DNA of 64,000 bases from Paenibacillus sp. ACRRX (GTDB taxonomy: Bacteria; Bacillota; Bacilli; Paenibacillales; Paenibacillaceae). The notes under the pieces are model-generated. The model worked only from the letters and a program-made list of their open reading frames with translations. It did not search any database and was not told the DNA's origin. Positions 43,950-52,093 of this stretch are shown in pieces. Position numbers and translations under genes: made by a program. Numbering within the stretch: position 1 is the stretch's first letter; each line of letters starts with the position of its first letter. The stretch lies in assembly GCF_022346885.1 (NCBI RefSeq), contig NZ_JAKRNK010000001.1, positions 1,054,001 to 1,118,000 on the forward strand, read 5' to 3'.

Positions 43950-45068
43950 GTGAGTAATTTAAATCTGCGTATGGTTATGGCATTGGCAAAGTCTTTAGCA
44001 ACGAGGATGCAGCAGCCGTCAATTGCCTCTAGTCGAGTAGCTTGCCTGGGGGACTCTGTAACCCAAGGAGATGTTGCTAATGTCAGGAGATATACGACAT
44101 GGTTGGAGTGGTTAACTAATAATACAGTGATTAACTCAGGCGTAAATGGTAACACAATACAACAAATGCTTGTCCGAGTGGATGTAGACGTTATAGCTCA
44201 TCGACCTGGTATATGTGTGATCTTCGGCGGTACAAATGATATAAATGCTGGACGTAGCATAGTGGCAATGGCAACGGATATTAAATCAATTACGAGCAAA
44301 TTACTGGCGGTAAATATAAACCCAATTTTTTGCTCATTGCTACCCAGAAATGATAACGTGGCCTTAATGCCGGCAATATATCGCTTCAATGAGTGGTTGC
44401 AGCTTTATTGTCAGCAGCAGGGTTTTATTTTTATTGACCTTTTTAGTGTATTTGCCAACATTGATGGTAGCCCCAAGGATGGTTATTTGCTTGCTGACAA
44501 ACTACATCCTACAACGACCGGAATGCGCGTTATAGCTGACTGTATTTCTAGGTATATCCCTAAGGCTCGAACATATGATGTTGTCGCTAAAGGCGACATG
44601 TCTACGATAGTACCCAATCCGCTGTTTGACTCAGGTACAGATGTTGCTGTTGGATGGGGTAAATACGGAAATGCGGGCTCCTTATTAACTTATAATCGAG
44701 ATGCAGGATGGCAAAGTGTAATGAAAGGTAAGGGGGGAACAGTTCAGACAGGCGGTTTTCAGGTTAAACTGCCTACATCTCTAGTAGAGAGTAAGACATA
44801 TCGTGTCGAGATGGTACTAGACTTTATTGCCTCTGTTGAGAGTCAGGTGATGTCTTACTTTCAATTTAAGAATAATGTCGGTGGTGTAGTAGGCGGAGCT
44901 ATCTATTTTCTTCGTTCTCCGACGTTAAACAGACTTGATACATTGAGGATATTTGCTGATATCTCTGTGCCTACAGGAGCTATTACTACTGAGTGGATAA
45001 CATTTGCACAATCTACAGATACGTTTACATTACGTATTGCTAATCCGAGGATTACAGAAGTTCTATAG
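43950..45068 (+). CDS. SGNH/GDSL hydrolase
   Basis: 372 residues, GTG start. Catalytic blocks are GDS (Ser36), GGTND (93-97) and D183-x-x-H186 in DKLHPT. The C-terminal 150 residues look like a carbohydrate-binding beta-sandwich. SGNH enzymes often deacetylate polysaccharides. After the lysis cassette it may be a virion-associated or released esterase acting on cell-surface sugars. No signal peptide. Confidence 0.88.
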   Translation: MSNLNLRMVMALAKSLATRMQQPSIASSRVACLGDSVTQGDVANVRRYTTWLEWLTNNTVINSGVNGNTIQQMLVRVDVDVIAHRPGICVIFGGTNDINAGRSIVAMATDIKSITSKLLAVNINPIFCSLLPRNDNVALMPAIYRFNEWLQLYCQQQGFIFIDLFSVFANIDGSPKDGYLLADKLHPTTTGMRVIADCISRYIPKARTYDVVAKGDMSTIVPNPLFDSGTDVAVGWGKYGNAGSLLTYNRDAGWQSVMKGKGGTVQTGGFQVKLPTSLVESKTYRVEMVLDFIASVESQVMSYFQFKNNVGGVVGGAIYFLRSPTLNRLDTLRIFADISVPTGAITTEWITFAQSTDTFTLRIANPRITEVL

Positions 45069-45154
45069 TAGTAATAGTTCTATCGCTCACAATTATTTAA
45101 TGATAGAAACGAAAAATAATTGCGGTAAATACCACTCAGTTTTTCGTTTACGAA

Positions 45155-45207
45155 TACCTCCAAATAATATAGATTTACAAATGTAGAAACTATAATATTT
45201 GGAGGTA
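45155..45207. promoter_or_regulatory. 18-bp inverted repeat (17/18) covering the RBS of the secreted-protein gene
   Basis: Arms at 45155-45172 and 45190-45207 match in 17 of 18 positions across a 17-base loop. The right arm contains both TATAAT (45191-45196) and GGAGGT (45201-45206). If transcripts start upstream, the hairpin would hide the ribosome site; if TATAAT is the -10, the repeat would be a DNA operator. Confidence 0.7.
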
Positions 45208-45216
45208 ATAATTTCC

Positions 45217-45849
45217 ATGAATAAAAAGTTTGTATCTGTTCTTGTAGCAAGCTTTGTGGCAACATCATTGTTTTCTACATCAGTGCTCGCATCAACACCA
45301 TTAAATGCCCCTAAAGATATTTCACAAAGTTCGGAGAGAATCATTGAGCTGGGTAAAGATGAGTTTTCTGCACGAGTTTTAAAGTCAATGAGTGACATCA
45401 GCCCATACATATCTGTTGATTCAAACAAACAATATCATCTAGATCCATCAGCAGAAAAAGTGGTTGGTAAAGAAATTTATGAACATTATTTGCTCGGAGT
45501 AAATAAATTAAATATAGTAAATCAACTTACGCCAGCAGCAGTCAACAACGACAAAATCATTAATTATGCATACAGCAATTCATATTGGTGGGGTGTTGCT
45601 GTTACGTATGACGATGCAGAGACCAAGAGAATGGTTTATGCACTTCAACAAACAGCTGCGGTAGGGACTTTCCTTGCAGGAGTCGCTGCATTTATTCCAG
45701 TTGCCCATTTAGGCTCTATCGTGGCGTTGGCTGAGACATTAGGTGCTACCTGGCTTGCAAATTCTATGTCTTATCACAACAATGGTAGAGGAGTCACAAT
45801 GAACATTCATTGGTTGATGGTTCCTTATATCGAAATTACTTCAAATTAA
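45217..45849 (+). CDS. Secreted protein with hydrophobic C-terminal region (possible bacteriocin-like cargo)
   Basis: 210 residues from ATG 45217 (GGAGGT). Signal peptide about 1-26 (KKFVSVLVASFVATSLF, cleaved near VLAS). The mature domain has SNSYWWGVAVTYDD and then a long alanine/glycine-rich hydrophobic stretch (about 140-185) that could insert into membranes. A small three-helix membrane protein follows 30 bp downstream. The pair resembles toxin plus immunity in layout, loosely like SdpC systems. No sequence-level match claimed. Confidence 0.7.
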   Translation: MNKKFVSVLVASFVATSLFSTSVLASTPLNAPKDISQSSERIIELGKDEFSARVLKSMSDISPYISVDSNKQYHLDPSAEKVVGKEIYEHYLLGVNKLNIVNQLTPAAVNNDKIINYAYSNSYWWGVAVTYDDAETKRMVYALQQTAAVGTFLAGVAAFIPVAHLGSIVALAETLGATWLANSMSYHNNGRGVTMNIHWLMVPYIEITSN

Positions 45850-45879
45850 TTTATTTAATCAACTGGGGAGGTGACGAAC

Positions 45880-46143
45880 ATGGCTCTACATTTGACGTCG
45901 ATTTTGCTCCTCATATTTATTCCGATCGTGTTATTTACTGCGGTAGTGAAAATAATATTTAAGAAAAACACATCTCGAGCAGATAATATTATTTTTGGTG
46001 GGGTGCTTGGTTTATTTTTTTTAGTTGTACTTCAGCTTTTGTACTATGGTAATGCCACTCTCCAAAATTTATTACCACTGTTACTCTCCTTAGTCGTCCT
46101 AATTCTGATTAAATCAAGATGGAAAAAAGGAACACGTTCATAA
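45880..46143 (+). CDS. Small three-helix membrane protein (possible immunity partner)
   Basis: 87 residues from ATG 45880 (GGGGAGGTGA). Three transmembrane helices (about 4-26, 38-57, 60-80) and a basic end. Shares a transcript and terminator with the secreted protein. Function inferred from pairing only. Confidence 0.65.
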   Translation: MALHLTSILLLIFIPIVLFTAVVKIIFKKNTSRADNIIFGGVLGLFFLVVLQLLYYGNATLQNLLPLLLSLVVLILIKSRWKKGTRS

Positions 46144-46155
46144 ATTGTTCTTTTA

Positions 46156-46191
46156 AAAGAGCCGGCGCTCTTATAGTCGGCTCTTTTTTGT
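46156..46191. terminator. Bidirectional terminator
   Basis: AAAGAGCCG (46156-46164) and CGGCTCTTT (46178-46186), T run on the + side and A run on the - side, between convergent genes. Confidence 0.85.
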
Positions 46192-46800
46192 CTATTTATT
46201 TAAGTCACTTAACGGGGTATTCTCAATTCCACGCTCAGAAATTATTCTGTTAACTATGTCTTCATGAAACCCCATGAATTTATTTCTATTGGATGCGATT
46301 GTGTTGATTACAAATGATCCAATAAAGAGACTGATAGTAATAGCTAATAGGATTGCAATTGGTGAGTCTATGTAATCACCAAGAACTTTTAAGAAAGAGT
46401 CGAACAACAGCTTGAATGAGTTTGGCTCTTCTTTACGATCAACTTTATTACTCATTCCAAGGAAGTAATTTGAAATACCAGTAATTGAGAACAAAAGCAC
46501 AAATGTCATAAATGGAAACATTAGCTTAACGAAAAGATCCGTTATTATATTGACCATTTTAGATTGATACATATAGCTTCTTACTAAAAATTTTTGAATG
46601 ACGATTTCTCTGTCACTGCATTTTGAATATGCGTTGTAGGTGTTAATGTATTTACCACGTGGACTAATTTTTTTTCCTGTATTTATATAGTATTTAATAG
46701 GTAGTAAGACATATCTTTTATCGTCAAGAAACTGACTTATTTCTCGACCTATAATAATCCCGATAGGTCCGATTATTAAGATGAAATAAAGATAATGCAT
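46192..46800 (-). CDS. Membrane protein of unknown function, 202 residues
   Basis: RBS AAAGGAGC on the minus strand. Three hydrophobic segments: an N-terminal one (YLYFILIIGPIGIIIG), a middle one (FPFMTFVLLFSITGIS) and one at about 145-168, with a charged loop. Overlaps the upstream gene by 77 bp. Not recognised; part of a two-gene minus-strand unit. Confidence 0.65.
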   Translation of the reverse strand: MHYLYFILIIGPIGIIIGREISQFLDDKRYVLLPIKYYINTGKKISPRGKYINTYNAYSKCSDREIVIQKFLVRSYMYQSKMVNIITDLFVKLMFPFMTFVLLFSITGISNYFLGMSNKVDRKEEPNSFKLLFDSFLKVLGDYIDSPIAILLAITISLFIGSFVINTIASNRNKFMGFHEDIVNRIISERGIENTPLSDLNK

Positions 46801-47029
46801 TGAAAGCTCCTTTCATATATTCACTGCATTTTAAACATAGATGATTCACGATCATAATAGATTCACCGGAACTATTCCGTACCTTAATGGAACGTGGAGA
46901 ATATTTTAATACAACTCCTGCATCAACGAAGCAATATACTCCTGCACTATCCTCTTGCCAGACTTCGATGTTGGCTTGAAAGAAGGCAGCAGCTAAGAAT
47001 TCAATATCTGCGTTTAACATGCGGTTCAT
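46724..47029 (-). CDS. Small phage protein, 101 residues
   Basis: Start at ATG 47029 behind AAGGAG; the longer frame has no support. NADIEFLAAAFFQANIEVWQ, then YCFVDAGVVLKYSPRSIKVR, gives a compact alpha/beta protein of a type I associate with Paenibacillus prophages. Function unknown. Confidence 0.6.
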   Translation of the reverse strand: MNRMLNADIEFLAAAFFQANIEVWQEDSAGVYCFVDAGVVLKYSPRSIKVRNSSGESIMIVNHLCLKCSEYMKGAFNALSLFHLNNRTYRDYYRSRNKSVS

Positions 47030-47234
47030 AGTGACAACTCCTTGTGGTGAGTATGTGGATTGTATTCGACAATGGTGAGTGATTTCCTTCACGTTGAATG
47101 TACTATTAAAAATGAATGATATTCCACAGTTACCCCAAATGATAGACGTTATTACTAAATAAGGACGTATTGAAATCGATCGGAGCGCCGATAAAAAAGA
47201 GAACCATAGGGGCTGCGATCAGGGGCTCTTATAG

Positions 47235-47263
47235 TTGTGGAGTAAAGGTCGTTATGATATAAT
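47235..47263 (+). promoter_or_regulatory. Promoter of the DUF6731-like cassette
   Basis: TTGTGG (47235-47240), 17-bp spacer, TATAAT (47258-47263). Transcription would start near 47270, leaving a leader of about 90 bases before GTG 47362. The gap 47030-47361 has no convincing gene. Confidence 0.65.
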
Positions 47264-47361
47264 AGAACATGTGTTCCTATTGTAAATCCGTTCATAATCA
47301 GGGAGTATGTAACTATATTACATGTCGAAAAATACCTGATAATTGGGACGGAGGACGGATT

Positions 47362-48417
47362 GTGTCTAGAAGATTTCATTATTTCAATGTATTCATTACC
47401 AAGAATGGAAATGCTACAACATTGCAGTTTTCTGATTTTATTGAGCAAGTACTTTTGATTAATTGGGCCAATAGAATTAGAAAAATAAATCTACATCCAA
47501 CTTCTTTATTTGAAGTCGCTGTTCCTGTAGTTGATCAAACTTGTCGAGTTGCTGCAATTGGAAAGTACAGACAACAGGTGAAACCATATATTGGCGACAT
47601 TAATACTGATACTGCGAAAATGATTAATAACGATATTATTGAAATGGTAACTTTGGTAGTAGCTCCAATGACAAGAACTGTGCTTGTAGAGTTTAATTTC
47701 TATGGTTGTAAAGTAAAGGATATAGAAGCATACTTTAATTCTTTTTTCGCAACAAATGATCAAAATGAACAATGGGGAGTTATTTTTACTCCTGTGAATT
47801 CTGATAGGAGTATAGAAAATATACGAGCTTCTAATGATATTAGAGACGTAAGCTTAAAGATGAATACGAGCATTAGTAGTTTTGAAAAGTTGTTAGCCAC
47901 ATCACAAGAGCCCAATCGAAGAAATACATTGTTTGGAAAATTACTAAACCTTATCAAGGATATTGAAGAAAATACCGATGCTCCTATTGTTAACCTATCG
48001 TTCGGAAAGGGAAGGAAAAGAAAGATTGATTTAGATGCAGGGGAAATCTTGAAACTAATTGAATTATTGGATATAGATAATAATGAATCTGTTCAATCAT
48101 GCCGTGTGGAATATAAAAATATTTCCACAGGTAAGTATGAGCCTTTGGAGTTGAAAAACGTAGGTATCCGAAGCGACGTAATTCTAGAGAATGATAATGG
48201 AAATCCCGGTTGGGATTTTGTGGGCGATAAAATTCTTGAAAAATATATTGAGAAAAAACGGCCTGGGAGTGCTTCGCGACTTGATGGTAAGATATCTTAT
48301 GTTAAGGCAAAATTACCAGATTTGATAGAAGAACCGAGAGAAGAACATGCAGTACCAGTACAAGAAGGACAAAGGCGAGATCTTCAAGAGGATAATCTGT
48401 TAGCCCTGCATGACTAA
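47362..48417 (+). CDS. DUF6731-like protein, first gene of a two-gene accessory cassette
   Basis: 351 residues from GTG 47362, 6 bp behind GGAGGA (47350-47355). An in-frame ATG at 47269 sits on the transcription start and lacks an RBS. Features are RRFHYFNVFITKN at the start, a central region with PMTRTVLVEFNFYG, and a C-terminal domain ending VGDKILEKYIEKKRPG. This layout resembles DUF6731 proteins in Firmicute mobile elements. It is cytoplasmic and paired with a membrane protein 6 bp downstream. I suggest a defence or exclusion role; unproven. Confidence 0.6.
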   Translation: MSRRFHYFNVFITKNGNATTLQFSDFIEQVLLINWANRIRKINLHPTSLFEVAVPVVDQTCRVAAIGKYRQQVKPYIGDINTDTAKMINNDIIEMVTLVVAPMTRTVLVEFNFYGCKVKDIEAYFNSFFATNDQNEQWGVIFTPVNSDRSIENIRASNDIRDVSLKMNTSISSFEKLLATSQEPNRRNTLFGKLLNLIKDIEENTDAPIVNLSFGKGRKRKIDLDAGEILKLIELLDIDNNESVQSCRVEYKNISTGKYEPLELKNVGIRSDVILENDNGNPGWDFVGDKILEKYIEKKRPGSASRLDGKISYVKAKLPDLIEEPREEHAVPVQEGQRRDLQEDNLLALHD

Positions 48418-48423
48418 ATTGTA

Positions 48424-49104
48424 ATGGGGGTTGTACAAAATAAAATGAAGAAGGATACTGATTGGATCGATATAATAGGATGGGTAATAGAGAAGGGCGC
48501 CATAAGATTTTTATGTTGTACATATAGTCTAGTCTTTCTTATAAATAAATTATTGCTTAATATGCACTTAGGTTCACACTCAATTGATAAATTTCTTCTG
48601 GTTAACTATGAGATGTTAATCGAACCCAACATTGGAACAATCACTACCATAGCTGCTGTTTTTGTTGGTATTTACGTCACTGTACTTTCAGTTTTAGGGA
48701 GTATAAAAGCGAATTCATTAATTGCTTTATTGAAGGGTAATGATTTAAGTGAACTTTTTAAATTTATTAGAACGGGAATGATTTCATCTTTTTTTATTAT
48801 TTTTTACTCTTTGTTTGCAGTGGCCGTACCAAGTAAGTTTACTCAAGCTTTTATATTCTTTCTTTTAATAATTTGTATGCTCTTAACTGCGCTTCGATTT
48901 GGAGTTAACATACTGATCATCTATAGTCACGACTTGAAGGAACTTGCGGGTAATCTTGATAAAGAAAAGGAGGCCATTGAGAAACAAAATTATCTGATGA
49001 TTAGACTAGAAGAGTTCTTAGAACAACAAGAAATTGAGAGACTTAAAAATTCCTCTCTAAAGAAACAAAAAGTAATCAATTTAAATAACAAATCTGAGAA
49101 TTAA
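48424..49104 (+). CDS. Four-helix membrane protein, partner of the DUF6731-like gene
   Basis: 226 residues (or from ATG 48445, which has a GGGGG about 13 bp upstream). Hydrophobic helices at about 30-48, 75-97, 118-138 and 143-165. A charged coiled-coil tail (DKEKEAIEKQNYLMIRLEEFLE) faces the cytoplasm. It shares a strong terminator with the preceding gene. A membrane effector in a two-gene system is a reasonable guess. Confidence 0.65.
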   Translation: MGVVQNKMKKDTDWIDIIGWVIEKGAIRFLCCTYSLVFLINKLLLNMHLGSHSIDKFLLVNYEMLIEPNIGTITTIAAVFVGIYVTVLSVLGSIKANSLIALLKGNDLSELFKFIRTGMISSFFIIFYSLFAVAVPSKFTQAFIFFLLIICMLLTALRFGVNILIIYSHDLKELAGNLDKEKEAIEKQNYLMIRLEEFLEQQEIERLKNSSLKKQKVINLNNKSEN

Positions 49105-49170
49105 TAGTCAGTTCTTTTACAATTTCAGAGTTCTCAGTAGGACTATTACAGCCGATATTATAGACCTAAT

Positions 49171-49203
49171 AAAGAGCCGCAGGGATTATCCTGCGGCTCT
49201 TTA
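49171..49203. terminator. Strong bidirectional terminator
   Basis: AAAGAGCCGCAGG (49171-49183) pairs perfectly with CCTGCGGCTCTTT (49190-49202). It separates convergent cassettes. A near copy of the stem ends the HTH gene at 52029-52061. Confidence 0.9.
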
Positions 49204-49206
49204 TTG

Positions 49207-50289
49207 TTATTGAACTAAGCGTAAATGTCCATAGTTCTTAACGTATAGATTCTTAAACTCAGAGGTGTTTAACGCAAGGGCGTTGCTCATATCTTGAACA
49301 GAATATTTTAGATCATCCTGATATATTTTAACAACATCATCAAGAAGAGATGGTTTCTCAATCGGAGGAGCAAGTTCCGGTGGTTCAGTAGTTCTATAAC
49401 CTAATTTACCCATTTGCATCCAATAATACCTTGTTTGTCTTTCGTTAACATAACCTAGATCTGATGCTTTTTTAAGCATTGATCCCATTGATGTTTTCCA
49501 GTATGGCTTAATTGAGGCCAGCTTCTGGATAGAAATATCTTTTAACATAGGCGCGATATCCTTTGTTGGCATCAGAAACTCAGAAGAGAATCTATCTGCC
49601 TGTTCTTCAATGTCCTCTCCATCAGAAGGAAGGTTTCTATGAAGTACCAAGTGACCTAACTCATGACAAAGCGTAAATCGAATTCTATCCATAGGTCTGT
49701 CATAATTAACAAAGATCAAAGGCGGAGATCCTGGCGGCCATAAGGAGATCCCATCAATGTTTGCTTTCTCAAAATCGAAAGGAACGATTATTGCACCTGC
49801 TTCTTCTATCAAATCAACAACGTTATCAATCGGTCCCTTGGGTACCATCCATGCTGCTCTAACAATTTGAGCAATTGTTTCAATATTGCCATCATGTTCG
49901 TCGGGATCAATATTAGGAACGTTTATATCGCCGATATCAATGGATTTGAGTAGTGTGTCAATTTCCATCCTTCGTATTTCGAGTTTGGCATAGATTTTAT
50001 TAAGCAACTTTTGTGAAACGGATTGGCGCTTTCTATGAAAGTACTCACTAATACCAACCCCATAGATGCGATCATTCCGCATAAAAAATGATTCAGGGTA
50101 ATTAAGAGTTGAAGACAATTTTTCTACATCGTCTGCAGCTAAAGGAATTAGCCCGTTTTCTAATTTAGACAACTTACCTTGGGAAATTCCTGAAAAATCT
50201 GCAAGCTCTTTCTGTCCTAAACCTCTAGATTCACGTGCAAGTACAACCATTTTGTTATTAAAGGTATCTTCACTTTTAACTGTTCTCAT
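49207..50289 (-). CDS. XRE-ImmA/IrrE metallopeptidase regulator
   Basis: 360 residues. N-terminal helix-turn-helix (about 14-65, GQKELADFSGISQGKLSKLENG). Zinc-peptidase motif HELGH at 209-213, with the downstream EEQADRFSSEFLMP acidic ligand. COG2856-type proteins cleave a partner repressor or act as antitoxins. It overlaps the upstream gene by 14 bp. The pair resembles toxin-antitoxin modules of the RosmerTA kind as I recall them, but could equally regulate cargo. Confidence 0.88.
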   Translation of the reverse strand: MRTVKSEDTFNNKMVVLARESRGLGQKELADFSGISQGKLSKLENGLIPLAADDVEKLSSTLNYPESFFMRNDRIYGVGISEYFHRKRQSVSQKLLNKIYAKLEIRRMEIDTLLKSIDIGDINVPNIDPDEHDGNIETIAQIVRAAWMVPKGPIDNVVDLIEEAGAIIVPFDFEKANIDGISLWPPGSPPLIFVNYDRPMDRIRFTLCHELGHLVLHRNLPSDGEDIEEQADRFSSEFLMPTKDIAPMLKDISIQKLASIKPYWKTSMGSMLKKASDLGYVNERQTRYYWMQMGKLGYRTTEPPELAPPIEKPSLLDDVVKIYQDDLKYSVQDMSNALALNTSEFKNLYVKNYGHLRLVQ

Positions 50290-50890
50290 TTACTACATCA
50301 CCAACATTTTTGTTTTTAGGCTGAGGCCTTCTTCTACGCTGTCTGGTTGTTGCTTCTTGGGTGAATGCAATTTGTTGAACATTATTCATCTCAGATTCAG
50401 TTATATTCCACTCCCACAAGTTGTGATTGCCGTGCCTGTATGTGATATGGATACTTTCAATACCGGTGCGCAACGCATTAATACAATATCCAACATGAAG
50501 CAAACCATCTGGAGGCATATCTGGAAGTTCTAATTGTTCAATTTCTTGATAATTTAATTTAATAAGTTGCTGTGTGCTAATTCCATGACCAAGTCTATTT
50601 TGATCAAACATTTTAAAGCGCAATACAACTCTTTCCTCAATAACAAGTAAAAACAACTTGTTTTTATAAATAAATCTGGTTTTAGGTACTCCATCAAAAC
50701 AATCTTTTATACAGTCTACCACTAGATCATGGCAATTTGACGCGTCAGACCTTTTGGATAGTTTGTTTCGAAATAGAGCTAACTCCGGCCCAGAAAAGTA
50801 ACGATTAACGGGTTCAAGAATTGAGCTTCTCAATTTAGATAGATAAGGCCTTAGAATTGTTTGGGCTTCACCCTGTGTAATTGACGGCAT
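50276..50890 (-). CDS. Unknown partner of the XRE-ImmA/IrrE protein (possible toxin)
   Basis: 204 residues from ATG 50890 (AAAGGGA). Alpha/beta protein with KTRFIYKNKLFLLVIEERVVLRFKMFD and a basic C-terminal tail (TRQRRRRPQPKNKN). First gene of the minus-strand pair; TTGACA (complement of 50942-50947), with a weak -10 18 bp on, lies upstream. Not recognised by family; toxin role inferred from the paired layout. Confidence 0.6.
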   Translation of the reverse strand: MPSITQGEAQTILRPYLSKLRSSILEPVNRYFSGPELALFRNKLSKRSDASNCHDLVVDCIKDCFDGVPKTRFIYKNKLFLLVIEERVVLRFKMFDQNRLGHGISTQQLIKLNYQEIEQLELPDMPPDGLLHVGYCINALRTGIESIHITYRHGNHNLWEWNITESEMNNVQQIAFTQEATTRQRRRRPQPKNKNVGDVVNENS

Positions 50891-51150
50891 AGAAGAGTCC
50901 CTTTCTTTGTTATTTATAATATGCATCTTAACAAATATCATTGTCAAAATCAATGAAAAATATTCCTAAAATATTCTTCAGTGGATTTCTGGTTGAGTTC
51001 GCCTTGGAGTTGAGCCTTAATCTAGCTTAAGACTGTAGTTCTTTGTTGAGGTGTTGTTATGAGCGAGTGGTATGTACAAATAAATGAAACAATGCATCAC
51101 CTCAATATAACCAAACTTTAGCATTGAGGTGATACATTGACGATGAGATT

Positions 51151-51339
51151 TCAAACACTCATAAGCTCAAGCTTGCCATTTGTCTTATTAAATGCAAATG
51201 TGTACACGGCTGCAATTGCATCGCCTTTAATGTACCTGGCGCCGGCCTTACAATGCGGGCAGTCTCGATCCACCCAAGGTACAAGGTAAAAGCCTTTGCT
51301 GCAGCAGCCACATAATACATGCTGGACGATTATTTCCAT
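51151..51339 (-). CDS. Zinc-ribbon-like small protein, 62 residues
   Basis: CGCCSKGF and CPHCKAG form a plausible zinc ribbon. RBS AAGGAG. It is the last gene downstream of the minus-strand promoter in the HTH/peptide module. Function unknown. Confidence 0.6.
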   Translation of the reverse strand: MEIIVQHVLCGCCSKGFYLVPWVDRDCPHCKAGARYIKGDAIAAVYTFAFNKTNGKLELMSV

Positions 51340-51375
51340 ATGGTCAACTCCTTATTTCATTCTCCACCTTGAAAT

Positions 51376-51462
51376 TTATTTTCTATTCCGGAATGCGATA
51401 ACCAACGCGACAAGACTCACTACCAGGGCAGCTATACTGAATGACCAAGTAATATATTCCAT
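51376..51462 (-). CDS. 28-residue single-helix membrane peptide (holin-like toxin type)
   Basis: AGGAGGAAGG stands just before ATG 51462. The peptide is one transmembrane helix (WSFSIAALVVSLVALVIAF) with a short basic end, like small holin-like/type I toxin peptides. Too short for routine gene calling. It is co-oriented with the 39-residue peptide under a repressible promoter. Confidence 0.55.
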   Translation of the reverse strand: MEYITWSFSIAALVVSLVALVIAFRNRK

Positions 51463-51555
51463 AGCTTGTCCTTCCTCCTGTATTGTTTTGAGGGGAGGGC
51501 ATATGATAAGATTGGGGGAGTAAGGGGTGGTGCTACACCCCTTACCAAAAAGGTA

Positions 51556-51675
51556 CTAACGTTTGCGCTGCCTGCGCCGTTTAGTGCCTCTTTTCTTTTT
51601 ACGGCTTGCCTTATGTAGCATCATGGCTGTGATCAATTGTACGACTGCCGTAAAAAGCTGTACCCAATCCTTCAT
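51556..51675 (-). CDS. 39-residue peptide: membrane helix plus very basic tail
   Basis: GGAGGTGAGGGC precedes ATG 51675. Residues 4-20 are hydrophobic (WVQLFTAVVQLITAMML); the last 18 carry 14 Lys/Arg. This is a membrane-active or nucleic-acid-binding layout. First gene from the minus-strand promoter facing the HTH repressor. Confidence 0.6.
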   Translation of the reverse strand: MKDWVQLFTAVVQLITAMMLHKASRKKKRGTKRRRQRKR

Positions 51676-51697
51676 GCCCTCACCTCCATTACGTGAT

Positions 51698-51792
51698 TGA
51701 CACCAAAATCGTGTCATTCGCACTCATAATATAACATGACACTATTTTGGTGTCAACGATTATTTGACACTTTTTTGGAGTCGTTATATATT
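51698..51792. promoter_or_regulatory. Divergent promoters with three TGACAC-N7-GTGTCA operators
   Basis: Operators at 51698-51716, 51737-51755 and 51765-51783 (third imperfect), with a half-site near 51792. Rightward promoter: TTGACA 51764-51769, 17 bp, TATATT 51787-51792. Leftward promoter: TTGACA (complement of 51751-51756), 17 bp, TATATT (complement of 51728-51733). Both -35 elements overlap operators, so one repressor could shut both. Confidence 0.85.
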
Positions 51793-51811
51793 GGTGTCAG
51801 AGGTGAGACAA

Positions 51812-52048
51812 GTGAAGAGAATTAAATCAAATTTAAAACCTCTTGCAGATGCTCGGGGGTTAAGTGTTCGTCAAATTGCACGTGATATTGACTATCGATT
51901 CGAATCTGTACGACAACTATATAATGACGAATCAAGGCAATTCCCTCGTGATTTACTGGACAAGGTGTGTAACTACTTCCATTGTGATATAAGCGAGTTA
52001 TTGGTTTTAACTGAATATGAAATTGAACAAAAAGAGCCGCAGGAATAA
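51812..52048 (+). CDS. Cro/C1-type HTH repressor of the peptide module
   Basis: 78 residues from GTG 51812 (GAGGTGAG). Helix-turn-helix LADARGLSVRQIARDIDYRFESVRQLYND. It most likely binds the TGACAC palindromes upstream and represses both itself and the small peptides. Followed by a terminator overlapping the stop. Confidence 0.82.
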   Translation: MKRIKSNLKPLADARGLSVRQIARDIDYRFESVRQLYNDESRQFPRDLLDKVCNYFHCDISELLVLTEYEIEQKEPQE

Positions 52049-52061
52049 TCCTCGGCTCTTT
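52029..52061 (+). terminator. Terminator of the HTH gene
   Basis: AAAAGAGCCG pairs with CGGCTCTTTT around AGGA/TCCT, overlapping the stop codon. Confidence 0.8.
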
Positions 52062-52093
52062 TGTATACTATTCGTTTAGCATCTGACGGCAAT

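Noticed and set aside
47269-47361. ATG 47269 start with CxxC motifs for the DUF6731-like protein
   Set aside because: It lies at the expected transcription start without an RBS; GTG 47362 has GGAGGA at ideal spacing.
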